A DNA stretch of 64,000 nt from positions 682,001 through 746,000 of the forward strand of contig NZ_CP139300.1 in assembly GCF_034093315.1 (NCBI RefSeq). Reading direction: 5' to 3'. A model generated the notes under the pieces. That model ran no database searches, was not told the origin of the DNA, and was given only the letters and a program-made list of their open reading frames with translations. Below are positions 19,022-27,640 of the stretch, piece by piece. Within the stretch, counting starts at the first letter, position 1; the number at the start of each line of letters is the position of its first letter. A program made the translations under genes and the position numbers. This stretch comes from Prochlorococcus sp. MIT 1314 (GTDB lineage Bacteria > Cyanobacteriota > Cyanobacteriia > PCC-6307 > Cyanobiaceae).

Positions 19022-19711
19022 CTATTTTTTTGCTTTTAAGTAGTATCCAGTGGTGATTAGCTTTGGAAGACAATTATCTAAAATATTTATTAAAGGAATT
19101 AAAGTATAAAAAATTAGACTAAAAAAACAGCCTATCATCTTATGAAAGGGATTTTTGCAGATAATTAATCTCGCCAATAAAGTAGATATAGTTAATAAAA
19201 AGCCACTTCGTTCTTGAATAATTAATTCATCAAACCTATCAAAAAGTTTCATCAATCCATATTTAGTAAACCTCCAGAAATCATAAGGAGCATCATGTAT
19301 CCCAAAGGTGAAAGGAGTACTCAATAATAAAATACCTTCTGGTTTCAAAACTCTAAAAATCTCAGAGGATGCATTAAAAGGTTGGTCGACGTGTTCTAAA
19401 ACCTCAAGCATAAAAACCAAGTCAAATTCATTATCTTTAAACTCCAAATTTGATATTGACATCACAAAATCGGGATTACGTTTAATATCAACATCTATTG
19501 TTATCAAATTAAAATGAAAATATTTTCTAATAAATTCTTCTAAATCCCCACCTGCTCCGACAAACAAGACCTTTAGGTTTCTTTTTTTTTTAGATATTCT
19601 ATTTAAATCTGTTAATAAAAAAGATATAAGATTATTTCTAGATAGTCTTTTAGAAGCTCTTAAATTTATTAAAAAAAGTTTTCTTAGCAAAACTCTTAAT
19701 ATCTTTCTCAA
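19022..19711 (-). CDS. SAM-dependent methyltransferase with hydrophobic C-terminus
   Basis: The 229-residue product has a class I methyltransferase core: VLFVGAGGD at 48-56, then ITIDVDIK, then FDLVFMLEVLEHVDQP, then FRVLKPEGILLLSTPF, all typical of Methyltransf_11. A basic, amphipathic N-terminus and a hydrophobic segment near the C-terminus (FFSLIFYTLIPLINIL) suggest peripheral or anchored membrane association, as expected for an enzyme acting on lipid-linked glycan. It is isolated, with 406 and 628 gene-free bases on either side. This looks like an independently acquired or rearranged gene. Confidence 0.75.
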   Translation of the reverse strand: MRKILRVLLRKLFLINLRASKRLSRNNLISFLLTDLNRISKKKRNLKVLFVGAGGDLEEFIRKYFHFNLITIDVDIKRNPDFVMSISNLEFKDNEFDLVFMLEVLEHVDQPFNASSEIFRVLKPEGILLLSTPFTFGIHDAPYDFWRFTKYGLMKLFDRFDELIIQERSGFLLTISTLLARLIICKNPFHKMIGCFFSLIFYTLIPLINILDNCLPKLITTGYYLKAKK

Positions 19712-20339
19712 TAAATCAATTAAACCTATGAATAAAATACCATAAATTTTCTAAAAGTTAGCTTAGGCATGAAAATTAAATATTAATAGTATTTTTGAGT
19801 CATAATAAATTTCTTGGAGTTAAATAAAATTTTTAACTATGATTTGTTATTTATTTAGAATAAATTAATACTTAATCTAAGTTTAAAAAGTCAAATAATG
19901 CATATTTTCTAATAAAAAGAATTAAAAACAGTTTTTGATAGTTTTAAGGAAAGAAAAATCTAGGCAATTATTTCTCAGATAGATCATTATTAATTGATTC
20001 AACCAAAATATTATTCATAATTATCATATTTCCCTAATTGTTATATTTACAAAATTATTTTTCAAAATATTTATCGATATAAATTAAATAAATATCTTAT
20101 AGAAGAAAATATAATTTTTAAACTTATTTTTTTGCTTTGTTAAATAAGCAATTTGTATTAGTAATTAAATGGTCTAATACCTTTTACGTTTTTTTACCTA
20201 ATTCCATATTAAATTATTATATTATTATTGAGTTTATTTATAATTTTTTGTAATCTAAAAGAAGTTTTGCTTGTTATTTTTAGAAAATTAAAAAAATCAA
20301 ACTTGTGAATTTCTAAAAATAAATTCTTGGTATCAAAAA
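19712..20339. other. Gene-free AT-rich spacer (628 bases)
   Basis: This is the largest gene-free stretch of the window without any RNA gene. It separates a leftward methyltransferase from the rightward ABC exporter and must hold both promoters. I see no convincing ORF on either strand, no tRNA and no clean inverted repeat. Small RNAs or decayed genes cannot be excluded by eye. Confidence 0.5.
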
Positions 20340-22076
20340 ATGAAACCCAATCAGGATATTTCCAAAATTATTCTAATTAAAAGTATCTGGAAACATTTAA
20401 CTTCAAGAAGAAAAAAACAATTAATATTGCTATTTGGACTAATACTTCTTAGTGGAATTGCAGAAATTTATTCTATAGCTTCATTAATACCTTTTTTAAA
20501 TGCTTTTTCTAATGCAGAAAGTAATTATTCAATTGCAATAATTGAGCCTCTTTATGAAATATTTTCTCCATTAAAATCATTAAATCCAATTTTATTTTCT
20601 ACTATAATTTTTTTATTTTGTATATCAATAGCAGCTTTTCTAAGACTAATAAATCTTTATGCTGCCAACTTTATTTCAGCGGCTATTGGGAGCGAATTTA
20701 GTTCTAAGGCTTATAATCTTACACTTAATCAACCTTATAGACGTCATATAGAAATAAATAGCAGTGAGATTATATCTTCTATAGTGACTCAAACTGATGT
20801 AACTGTTAGTGTTATTAAGACAATAATATTATTTATAACTTCAATAATAATTTCAACAGGTTTAATTTATAGTTTATTTATAATTAATTGGTTTCTTTCA
20901 ATATCAATATCATTAATATTGATCTCTCTTTATTTGATACTAGGAGCCTACTTTAAAATAAGACTCAACAAAGTTAGTGAATCTAGAGCAATATTAATTA
21001 ATCAGCAAACCAAATCCTTACAAGAGGGACTTGGTTCAATAAAAGATATAATTCTAGATAATAGCCAAGAATTTTATTCTAAATTATTTAGCAAAAGTGA
21101 TCAACCAATAAGATTTCTAGCTGCAAAAAGTGAATTTATAGCAGGATCTCCAAAGTACATATTTGAAGTAATAAGCTTATTTATTATCATTCTTATAGCC
21201 TTAATCTATAAAGTATTTATCGATTTTAATGCAAATATAATTCCTTTACTAGGAACTATGGCATTAGGGATACAAAGATTACTTCCTTCTTTCCAACAAG
21301 CATATAATTCTTGGGTAATTATTACAACAAGTACAAATTCAGTCCTTAATTTATTAAAACTCCTTGATCAAAATCCATATTTAGAAAAAAAGAAATCAAA
21401 AGACTTTTTATTTAAAAACAAAATTACTCTTAAAAATATTTCTTTCTCTTATAAGAAAAATTCAAGAAAAATAATAAAAAGCTTTAATTTAGAAATTTTC
21501 AAAGGAGATAGAATTGGAATTATTGGGCCATCGGGAGGAGGTAAAAGCACCTTAGCAGATTTATTAATGGGTCTTTTAAAACCAACGCAAGGAATTATTG
21601 AAATAGATGGAATAGACCTTCATAGAAATAATAAATATTTCAAGAAAGATTGGTATAGAAATATTTCACATGTTCCCCAAGATATATTTTTAATAGACTC
21701 AAGCATTGCAGAAAATATTGCATTTGGTGTGCCATTTGAGAAAATTGATAAGAAAAAATTAATGTTAGTAATTCATTTATCAAGATTATCAAATTTCATA
21801 AAAAACATTGATGATGCATTTTCAACAAATGTTGGAGAGAGAGGATTAAAACTAAGTGGAGGCCAGAGACAAAGAATTGGAATAGCAAGGGCATTATACA
21901 AGGGTGGAAATATACTAATTCTTGATGAGGCAACTAGCGCACTTGATCAAGATACAGAAGCTTCAATAATGCAAACAATTGATAATTTAAATTCATCAAT
22001 TACAGTTATTGTAATAACACATAGATTGAGTACACTAAAAAAATGTGATCGCATAATAGATTTAGGAAAAAATTAA
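20340..22076 (+). CDS. ABC exporter with fused membrane and ATPase domains (MsbA/PglK-like)
   Basis: The 578-residue half-transporter has about six membrane helices (roughly 30-320), then an ATPase with Walker A GPSGGGKST (396-404), signature LSGGQ (505-509) and Walker B ILILDEATSALD. Dimers of this type flip lipid-linked sugars or lipids; PglK flips an undecaprenyl-pyrophosphate oligosaccharide. In this island, which shows no Wzx-type flippase, it is a good candidate for moving the lipid-linked glycan across the inner membrane. An unrelated lipid or peptide substrate remains possible. The next gene starts about 40 bases downstream on the same strand. Confidence 0.85.
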   Translation: MKPNQDISKIILIKSIWKHLTSRRKKQLILLFGLILLSGIAEIYSIASLIPFLNAFSNAESNYSIAIIEPLYEIFSPLKSLNPILFSTIIFLFCISIAAFLRLINLYAANFISAAIGSEFSSKAYNLTLNQPYRRHIEINSSEIISSIVTQTDVTVSVIKTIILFITSIIISTGLIYSLFIINWFLSISISLILISLYLILGAYFKIRLNKVSESRAILINQQTKSLQEGLGSIKDIILDNSQEFYSKLFSKSDQPIRFLAAKSEFIAGSPKYIFEVISLFIIILIALIYKVFIDFNANIIPLLGTMALGIQRLLPSFQQAYNSWVIITTSTNSVLNLLKLLDQNPYLEKKKSKDFLFKNKITLKNISFSYKKNSRKIIKSFNLEIFKGDRIGIIGPSGGGKSTLADLLMGLLKPTQGIIEIDGIDLHRNNKYFKKDWYRNISHVPQDIFLIDSSIAENIAFGVPFEKIDKKKLMLVIHLSRLSNFIKNIDDAFSTNVGERGLKLSGGQRQRIGIARALYKGGNILILDEATSALDQDTEASIMQTIDNLNSSITVIVITHRLSTLKKCDRIIDLGKN

Positions 22077-22116
22077 AAAAATGCTATAAATAGTAATAAA
22101 TATATTGTCTTTATTG

Positions 22117-23049
22117 ATGAATGAAAACAAGTCAAAGATTGCTTTATTAGATCCAAAATCAGTAGAAGTTTTAATTATTACAAGTGCCTCAAAAAAAATA
22201 CCTGAAATAGACCCTAATATAAAAGCTTTATCTGAAGCCGTTAAGAATATAAACTTTATTGAAGAGACAATTGAAAATATTTGTTCAAACACAAGCATTA
22301 AAAAATTCATTATTGCTCATGACTTAAAAATAGATTGTAATTTTTCTCTTAATCATCACAAGAATCTTTTACGTTTAAAGAAAAAATATAATTTCAAATT
22401 AATTACTTCTGCTTCAAGTTCTGAAATGCCTTCACAATTATCTGCGTCAATTACATTTAAACTTGGTTTAAAAAATATCAGTAGTAAATGGTTTTTATTA
22501 TGGGAACATGATTTCATGTTTCATAAAAAATTAGATTGGCAATTAGTAAATGAATGCATAGAGAATGGAGGAAAAATGATACGTTTAAATAAAAGTTATG
22601 GATATTACTCTAATAAAATTAATTTAGAAACTATTTTGAAAAGTAAAAAAATGGAAAGAATATTTAATTCAAAAATAAGTAAAAATTTTATAAATACTAA
22701 TCACTACAGTAATACTCCATTTATATCAGAATTACAATTTTGCAAGACTTTATGGGAAGAAGTTAATTTCGAATATACAGATTGGAATGGTCACTTTGGG
22801 GGTTTCATTGAAGGTCCAGTTAATCAAGCAATGTTAACTAATGAGTTAAATTTAAGTACGGATCAGTTTCTAAAAAAATACCCAATATATAGCTATGTAG
22901 ATAACGAAATAGATAACTTGGTTTATCATAGAGGAACTTATGAACCAATATATTTATTAAATTTTTCAAATTTCTTTAATATTATACTTTTATTAAAAGT
23001 ATTCAAAAAATTTTTCAAATCTAAAATACTTAAACTAGTTGTTAAGTGA
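22117..23049 (+). CDS. Unknown protein, possible GT-A glycosyltransferase
   Basis: I cannot assign this 310-residue product to a family. It opens with a beta-strand and turn (VEVLIITSASKKIP). WFLLWEHDFMFHKKLDW is followed by NGGKMIRLNKSYG, which recalls the strand-DxD-strand core of GT-A glycosyltransferases, with EHD in place of DxD. A C-terminal GHFGGFIEGPVNQ and VYHRGTYEP add further possible active-site positions. I use the ATG at 22117; a TTG at 22105 is also open. It probably shares a transcript with the ABC exporter and may elongate the glycan that the exporter moves. Confidence 0.55.
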   Translation: MNENKSKIALLDPKSVEVLIITSASKKIPEIDPNIKALSEAVKNINFIEETIENICSNTSIKKFIIAHDLKIDCNFSLNHHKNLLRLKKKYNFKLITSASSSEMPSQLSASITFKLGLKNISSKWFLLWEHDFMFHKKLDWQLVNECIENGGKMIRLNKSYGYYSNKINLETILKSKKMERIFNSKISKNFINTNHYSNTPFISELQFCKTLWEEVNFEYTDWNGHFGGFIEGPVNQAMLTNELNLSTDQFLKKYPIYSYVDNEIDNLVYHRGTYEPIYLLNFSNFFNIILLLKVFKKFFKSKILKLVVK

Positions 23050-23101
23050 AAATAGATTTTTAAGAAAAAAAAATTTAAAAAAATTATCGTTTATTTTCAA
23101 A

Positions 23102-23270
23102 TTTAAATAAGCTCACTTTAACCGTAAATCTAATTCTATTAAATAAATTCTTAGGGAACTTTGCCCACAAAAAGTATTAATTTGATTTTCATCTATTACC
23201 ATGTAACCAAATTGAATTAATTCATTAGTCAATGTATCTAGATTCGAGGAAAAACTATGATCTAATGCAA
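23102..23270 (-). pseudogene. Frameshifted C-terminal relic of a methyltransferase gene
   Basis: On the minus strand, the reading frame from about 23270 gives SSNLDTLTNELIQFGY. After one lost base near 23172 it continues in another frame as FLWAKFPKNLFNRIRF and then SLFK. This matches the C-terminus of the intact methyltransferase at 29012-29728 (RDTLTKKLTQFGFKV, then WWAKFPKNLFNRWRY, then GSLFV). The nucleotides are also close: about 31 of 34 bases agree around 23133-23166. The 5' part is missing and the fragment abuts the 3' end of the nucleosidase gene, so it is a deletion remnant. Confidence 0.8.
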
Positions 23271-23272
23271 AT

Positions 23273-24037
23273 TTAATGATTCGGCAATGTTGGGATATCT
23301 TGCAAAATACAATCTAATAATTTCCAAGAACTTAAAACATAATCTTTAAGAAATTGATCAAAATCAATCTCCGAATTAGAATCGGCGCTATCTGAAATCA
23401 CTCTTACAATTACCCAAGGAACTCCTTCTTGTTCGGCGACTTGAGCAACTGCACCACCTTCCATTTCTATAGCTTCTAAATTCGGTAGTTCATCCTTAAG
23501 TCTTTTTATTACCCTCTCCTCAGAAATAAATGAATCTCCTGTAGCAATTAAACCCTTTTTTATATGACCAAATCTAGATAAATTTCCATTATTAAGACTC
23601 TTTTTTAATGAACTAAAAATCCAATTTTTAAAAAAGTTATCGGATTCTAATTTTGCCTTTTTTAGTGGTGGTAAAACAAATTTATCGAAAATTGGTCGAG
23701 CATCCATATCATGTTGAATTACTTCGTTCGCGATGACAATATCCCATTGACTTAGACTTTTATTAGCTGCTCCAGCAACACCTGTAAAAACAATTAAATC
23801 TATTTTATTTGTTCCAGATAATATTCTTGTTATTGCTCTAGCAGCACTTACTTTCCCCCATCCGCTCCAAGCTAAAGTTATATATACAGCTTCGTAGTTT
23901 GGAACTTTTTTCTTTAATTTTCCATAATAAATCTTTAAATCTCCATATTTATTTAAGGTTACATTTTCCAGATTATCAATTGTAGTACCAATTTCCTCTG
24001 GCATTGCGCTAAGCAAGCCTATATTTATTGATTTCAT
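23273..24037 (-). CDS. mtnN: 5'-methylthioadenosine/S-adenosylhomocysteine nucleosidase
   Basis: Hydrolyses MTA and SAH to adenine plus a thio-ribose, relieving product inhibition of methyltransferases. The 254-residue product has GLLSAMPEE at the N-terminus (likely catalytic acid at E14/E15), VFTGVAGA (83-90), EMEGGAVAQVA (191-201, with E193 as the ribose-binding Glu) and VISDSAD (213-219, with the catalytic Asp216). Length is slightly above the usual 230. It is divergent from apt, 45 bases away, so one short promoter region serves adenine release and adenine reuse. It sits amid many methyltransferase genes, its natural suppliers of SAH. Confidence 0.9.
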   Translation of the reverse strand: MKSINIGLLSAMPEEIGTTIDNLENVTLNKYGDLKIYYGKLKKKVPNYEAVYITLAWSGWGKVSAARAITRILSGTNKIDLIVFTGVAGAANKSLSQWDIVIANEVIQHDMDARPIFDKFVLPPLKKAKLESDNFFKNWIFSSLKKSLNNGNLSRFGHIKKGLIATGDSFISEERVIKRLKDELPNLEAIEMEGGAVAQVAEQEGVPWVIVRVISDSADSNSEIDFDQFLKDYVLSSWKLLDCILQDIPTLPNH

Positions 24038-24082
24038 CTTTTTAGGTACAATGCTTTTAAATATAGAATAATTTCATCACTA

Positions 24083-24601
24083 ATGGAAAATAATAATTTG
24101 AAATTAGCCATTGATTCATACAGAGACTTTCCTCAAGAAGGAATAATTTTTAGAGATGTACTACCAATCCTAAGAAATCCCGAGATTTTTTCGAATTTAA
24201 TCAAAGATATGTCCTCTAGTAATCTCCTTAGAAATTCCGATGCAATAATTGCTATAGATGCAAGAGGTTTTATTTTTGGCGCTGCTATATCATTCCACCT
24301 ATCCAAGCCTCTGGTTGTCGCTCGTAAGCCTGGAAAATTACCAGGAGAAATCATAAGTAAATCATATAATTTGGAGTATGGTTCAAACTCATTATCAATT
24401 CAAGAGAAATCACTTTCTCAGCATCAAACATTTTTTATTATTGATGATTTGTTAGCAACAGGTGGAACAGTAAATTGTGTTGCAGATATTTTAAATTCCA
24501 AAGGAAAAATAATAACTGGATTATCAGTAGTTATAGAACTTAAAGATTTAAATGCAAAATCTAAGTTTAACTTCCCTGTCGAATCACAAGTGATTTACTA
24601 A
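24083..24601 (+). CDS. apt: Adenine phosphoribosyltransferase
   Basis: Converts adenine and PRPP to AMP in the cytoplasm. The 172-residue product is of standard length. It has DSYRDFPQEGIIFRDVLP (11-28), the adenine-side loop VARKPGKLPGE (79-89) and the PRPP-binding motif FIIDDLLATGGT (118-129). It starts 45 bases from the divergent nucleosidase gene, suggesting joint control of adenine salvage. No other purine gene is nearby. Confidence 0.92.
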   Translation: MENNNLKLAIDSYRDFPQEGIIFRDVLPILRNPEIFSNLIKDMSSSNLLRNSDAIIAIDARGFIFGAAISFHLSKPLVVARKPGKLPGEIISKSYNLEYGSNSLSIQEKSLSQHQTFFIIDDLLATGGTVNCVADILNSKGKIITGLSVVIELKDLNAKSKFNFPVESQVIY

Positions 24602-24910
24602 ATTAAAAATTTTATTAATTTATTAAAATTAATAGCTCCTTTAAACCAGCATATATGATTCAAGAGGTTAATATTTTTTTGTTTAAAATTAGGAATAGAA
24701 TAAATAGCTCTTTAACTGCAATTTGGAAGGAAGAATTGTCTAAGAATATATAAGTAATATCTATTTTTTTAAAAAGCTCTCAGTATCTTTATGAATTAAA
24801 CTTCTTTATCCTTATATTAATAACTTAATTTTTTTCTTTTTAGTATTTTCTTAAAATGTGATTTATAAATTATGCAATATTAAATTAATGATGAAAATTA
24901 AAACTTAAAT
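24602..24910. other. Gene-free spacer (309 bases) between apt and asnB
   Basis: This convergent intergenic region is AT-rich. I found no ORF with convincing codon use, no tRNA and no clear U-tract terminator. A short AT-only inverted repeat close to the apt stop is too weak to call. Confidence 0.45.
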
Positions 24911-26746
24911 CTAATTTTTTAACCCCAAAGTTTCAGACTTTGGAAAATTAAGAGTATGCCATCTTGATACTAAGAAAGCCCTGAACCAAAAAGCCCCGTT
25001 TTTACCTAATGCTCTATCCCTTTTGAACTGTTCCACAGCATATTTTGAAAAAAGCTCATCACATTCCGAGATTACTTTTAATGCATCAGTGTATAAAACC
25101 TTGAATACAAGTCTTTGAGAATTACCTGGACGCTGAAGCTTTTGCTTTTGGGACTTAACATGATAAGGAAGTAATCTTGATGAAGCAATTCTTAATGTAG
25201 ATTTATTCATGCCATTTGCAAAAATTTTATCTATCGGCTCAGGTAATGCTCGTTCTACAAGTAAATGATCAAGATACGGGACTCTTGTTTCAAGGGAACA
25301 AGACATTGAGATTCCATCTTCAACTCTCAACCAGTAGGGAATTCCACTCACAAGCAATCTATAAATCATATGATTTTTAAGGCTTATGAAAGCATGTAAG
25401 GGAGCAGGTCGAACAAACTTCTCAAGTGAAGATGATAATAAGTATTTTTTTTGAGTATTGGACTTAAACAACCAGCGTGGAGTTAATTTGAATATAATTT
25501 GCCTGAGTGCGGCAAAGATTAGGCTAAGTTTACTTTTACCAGTGAATCTTTGAAGTCGATTAGCAAAGTCAAATGCTTGAAATAATTTAAAATTGACAAT
25601 TAACTCCGACAACAATGTAGGGACAAAAAATTTATAACCACCAAATACTTCATCAGCACCATCTCCTATCAGAAAGACTCTGACACCATCTTCTGCCGCT
25701 GCTTTTCTAATTGCATATTGGTAAATAGTTTGTGCTGCTTTAAATGGCTGATCGAGCTTTGAAAGAAGCAAATCAATTGTTTTCATAGATTCATACTTCA
25801 TGCAATCAACATATTTATGATCCAAGGACCACTGAGAAACTGTCATGTCGATTAAATTTGATTCATCAGCACTGTCTGGCGGAACGACACTATAAAACTT
25901 GACCGTATTATCATTCTTGGCAAGACTTGCGATTATAGACGAATCTATACCTCCGCTCAAAGCAATACCCATTTTCACATCTCGTCGAAAATGTATAGTT
26001 ATGGACTCTTCAAGCACTTCTTCTAAACTGCATATCGAAGCAGGGTTTTGAGGAGACTTTTTCTTAATTTCCCAAAAAGAATTAACTTTCCATTCACTTG
26101 TCCCCCCAGACCCAACAATTGATGCATATTTACCTTTGGGAAATGATTTAACACCATCGAAGAATGTACTTTCATTTTCATCTAAGATTCCATGCAATGT
26201 GTAATCCACAATTGTTCTCAGATTAGGGACTTTGAGTGATGGGGCTAAAAAGAGAATACTTTTTATTTCGCTTGATATTATGGATAAGTTTTTATAAGAG
26301 GCATACCACAATGGTTTAATTCCAAGCCGATCTCGACTAACAAAAGTTTCTTTGGTAGTTGAATTAAATGCAACGGCTCCCCACATACCTCTAGCTCTAC
26401 TAAAAGCTTGACCTGCTCCCCAAGCGTGGATACAAGCAGCTAATACTTCAGAATCACCTTTAGTATTAAGAAAGTATCCTTCATTATTTAATTGCTTAGC
26501 AAGTTCTAAATAGTTATAAATTTCACCATTAAAAACAAGAATAATATCTTTGTAAATTATTGGTTGATTACTTCTAGGATTTATATCTATAATCGACAGT
26601 CGACGAAAACCCATCAAACCTTCGTCAATAGAAATGACTTGAACATCATCGGGGCCTCGATGATGCTGGAGATTAAGAGCATTTGTGAATTTACCCTTAT
26701 CAGGGAGAACTTCAGGTGGACCAAGGCAAACTAAGAATCCACACAT
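24911..26746 (-). CDS. asnB: Glutamine-hydrolysing asparagine synthetase (AsnB family)
   Basis: The 611-residue product has an N-terminal glutaminase domain with the nucleophile Cys2 after Met removal (MCGFLV), HHRGPDD, and FNGEIYN. The C-terminal ATP-pyrophosphatase domain has LSGGIDSS with the SGGIDSS at 264-270, GDGADEVFGGY and a late RVPYLDH. It makes asparagine or, in surface-glycan islands, can amidate a sugar acid carboxylate, as proposed for related proteins in O-antigen loci. It is divergent from the CmoA-like gene. Whether it is the cell's only asparagine synthetase cannot be told here. Confidence 0.88.
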   Translation of the reverse strand: MCGFLVCLGPPEVLPDKGKFTNALNLQHHRGPDDVQVISIDEGLMGFRRLSIIDINPRSNQPIIYKDIILVFNGEIYNYLELAKQLNNEGYFLNTKGDSEVLAACIHAWGAGQAFSRARGMWGAVAFNSTTKETFVSRDRLGIKPLWYASYKNLSIISSEIKSILFLAPSLKVPNLRTIVDYTLHGILDENESTFFDGVKSFPKGKYASIVGSGGTSEWKVNSFWEIKKKSPQNPASICSLEEVLEESITIHFRRDVKMGIALSGGIDSSIIASLAKNDNTVKFYSVVPPDSADESNLIDMTVSQWSLDHKYVDCMKYESMKTIDLLLSKLDQPFKAAQTIYQYAIRKAAAEDGVRVFLIGDGADEVFGGYKFFVPTLLSELIVNFKLFQAFDFANRLQRFTGKSKLSLIFAALRQIIFKLTPRWLFKSNTQKKYLLSSSLEKFVRPAPLHAFISLKNHMIYRLLVSGIPYWLRVEDGISMSCSLETRVPYLDHLLVERALPEPIDKIFANGMNKSTLRIASSRLLPYHVKSQKQKLQRPGNSQRLVFKVLYTDALKVISECDELFSKYAVEQFKRDRALGKNGAFWFRAFLVSRWHTLNFPKSETLGLKN

Positions 26747-26864
26747 AAGTATTTACTGAACTTTTTAATAAAGTAACATTTCTTGAGCACTTCAGTTCAT
26801 TTTACTTTAAGAATTGATTAATCAAAAGCAATTACGTATTATAAAAATACTTGACCTAAATAGG

Positions 26865-27572
26865 ATGAGTGATACTGGACAAAAAATTTTTGCAAATAAT
26901 GCAAGCTGGTCGTTTTCTGGAAATGTACCCAAAACTTTTGGAGAGCACATTTTGAATTCTGTACCCTTATATTTAGAAGGACAACAACTAGTTGCAGAGT
27001 TTAGTGACTTCTTTGTGGGTGAAAATCAGAAAGTATACGATTTAGGTTGTTCAACAGGTTCTCTTACAAAACTAATTGCAGATAGACATAAATCTCGTAA
27101 TGTCGAAGTAATAGGTATAGACATAGAAGAAAAAATGATAGAAGAAGCAATTAAAATAAATTCATCTGAGAACATAAATTATTTAACAGAAGATATAGTT
27201 TCATATAATCTTGAGCCTACTAACTTCATAACTGCCTACTACACATTACAGTTTATATCACCTTCAATAAGGCAATTCTTATTTAATAAAATATTTAATT
27301 CATTAAATTGGGGCGGTGCTTTAGTTATTTTTGAAAAAGTCAGGGCATCAGATGCTAGATTTCAAGATTATTTTTCACAACTATATCAAGAATTTAAGTT
27401 AAAAAATAATTTTACAGCTGATGAAATAATATCAAAATCACAAAGTTTGAAACGAATATTGGAACCATTTTCTTCAGAAGCAAATTATGATTTAATGAAA
27501 CGTGCAGGATTTAAGGACATAATAACAATTCAAAAATATCTATGCTTTGAGGGATTTCTAGCAATTAAATAA
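26865..27572 (+). CDS. CmoA-like SAM-dependent enzyme (carboxy-SAM synthase family)
   Basis: The 235-residue product closely follows the CmoA pattern: YDLGCSTGSL (58-67), IDIEEKMIEEA, YTLQFISPSIRQ (126-137), GGALVIFEK (150-158) and a C-terminal AGFKDIITIQKYLCFEGFLAIK. CmoA turns SAM and prephenate into carboxy-S-adenosylmethionine for tRNA wobble uridine modification. No CmoB is in the window and the neighbours are surface-glycan genes. From memory of the E. coli protein, the carboxylate-binding Arg of the QKRS segment appears as Gln193 here, so it may be an ordinary methyltransferase. I use ATG 26865, which fits CmoA length, over a TTG at 26814. Confidence 0.75.
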   Translation: MSDTGQKIFANNASWSFSGNVPKTFGEHILNSVPLYLEGQQLVAEFSDFFVGENQKVYDLGCSTGSLTKLIADRHKSRNVEVIGIDIEEKMIEEAIKINSSENINYLTEDIVSYNLEPTNFITAYYTLQFISPSIRQFLFNKIFNSLNWGGALVIFEKVRASDARFQDYFSQLYQEFKLKNNFTADEIISKSQSLKRILEPFSSEANYDLMKRAGFKDIITIQKYLCFEGFLAIK

Positions 27573-27640
27573 TTTTTTGATAATTAAATTTTATAAAATT
27601 AGAAATATAATTTTAAAATTTTTTAACTATTATTTTCAAA

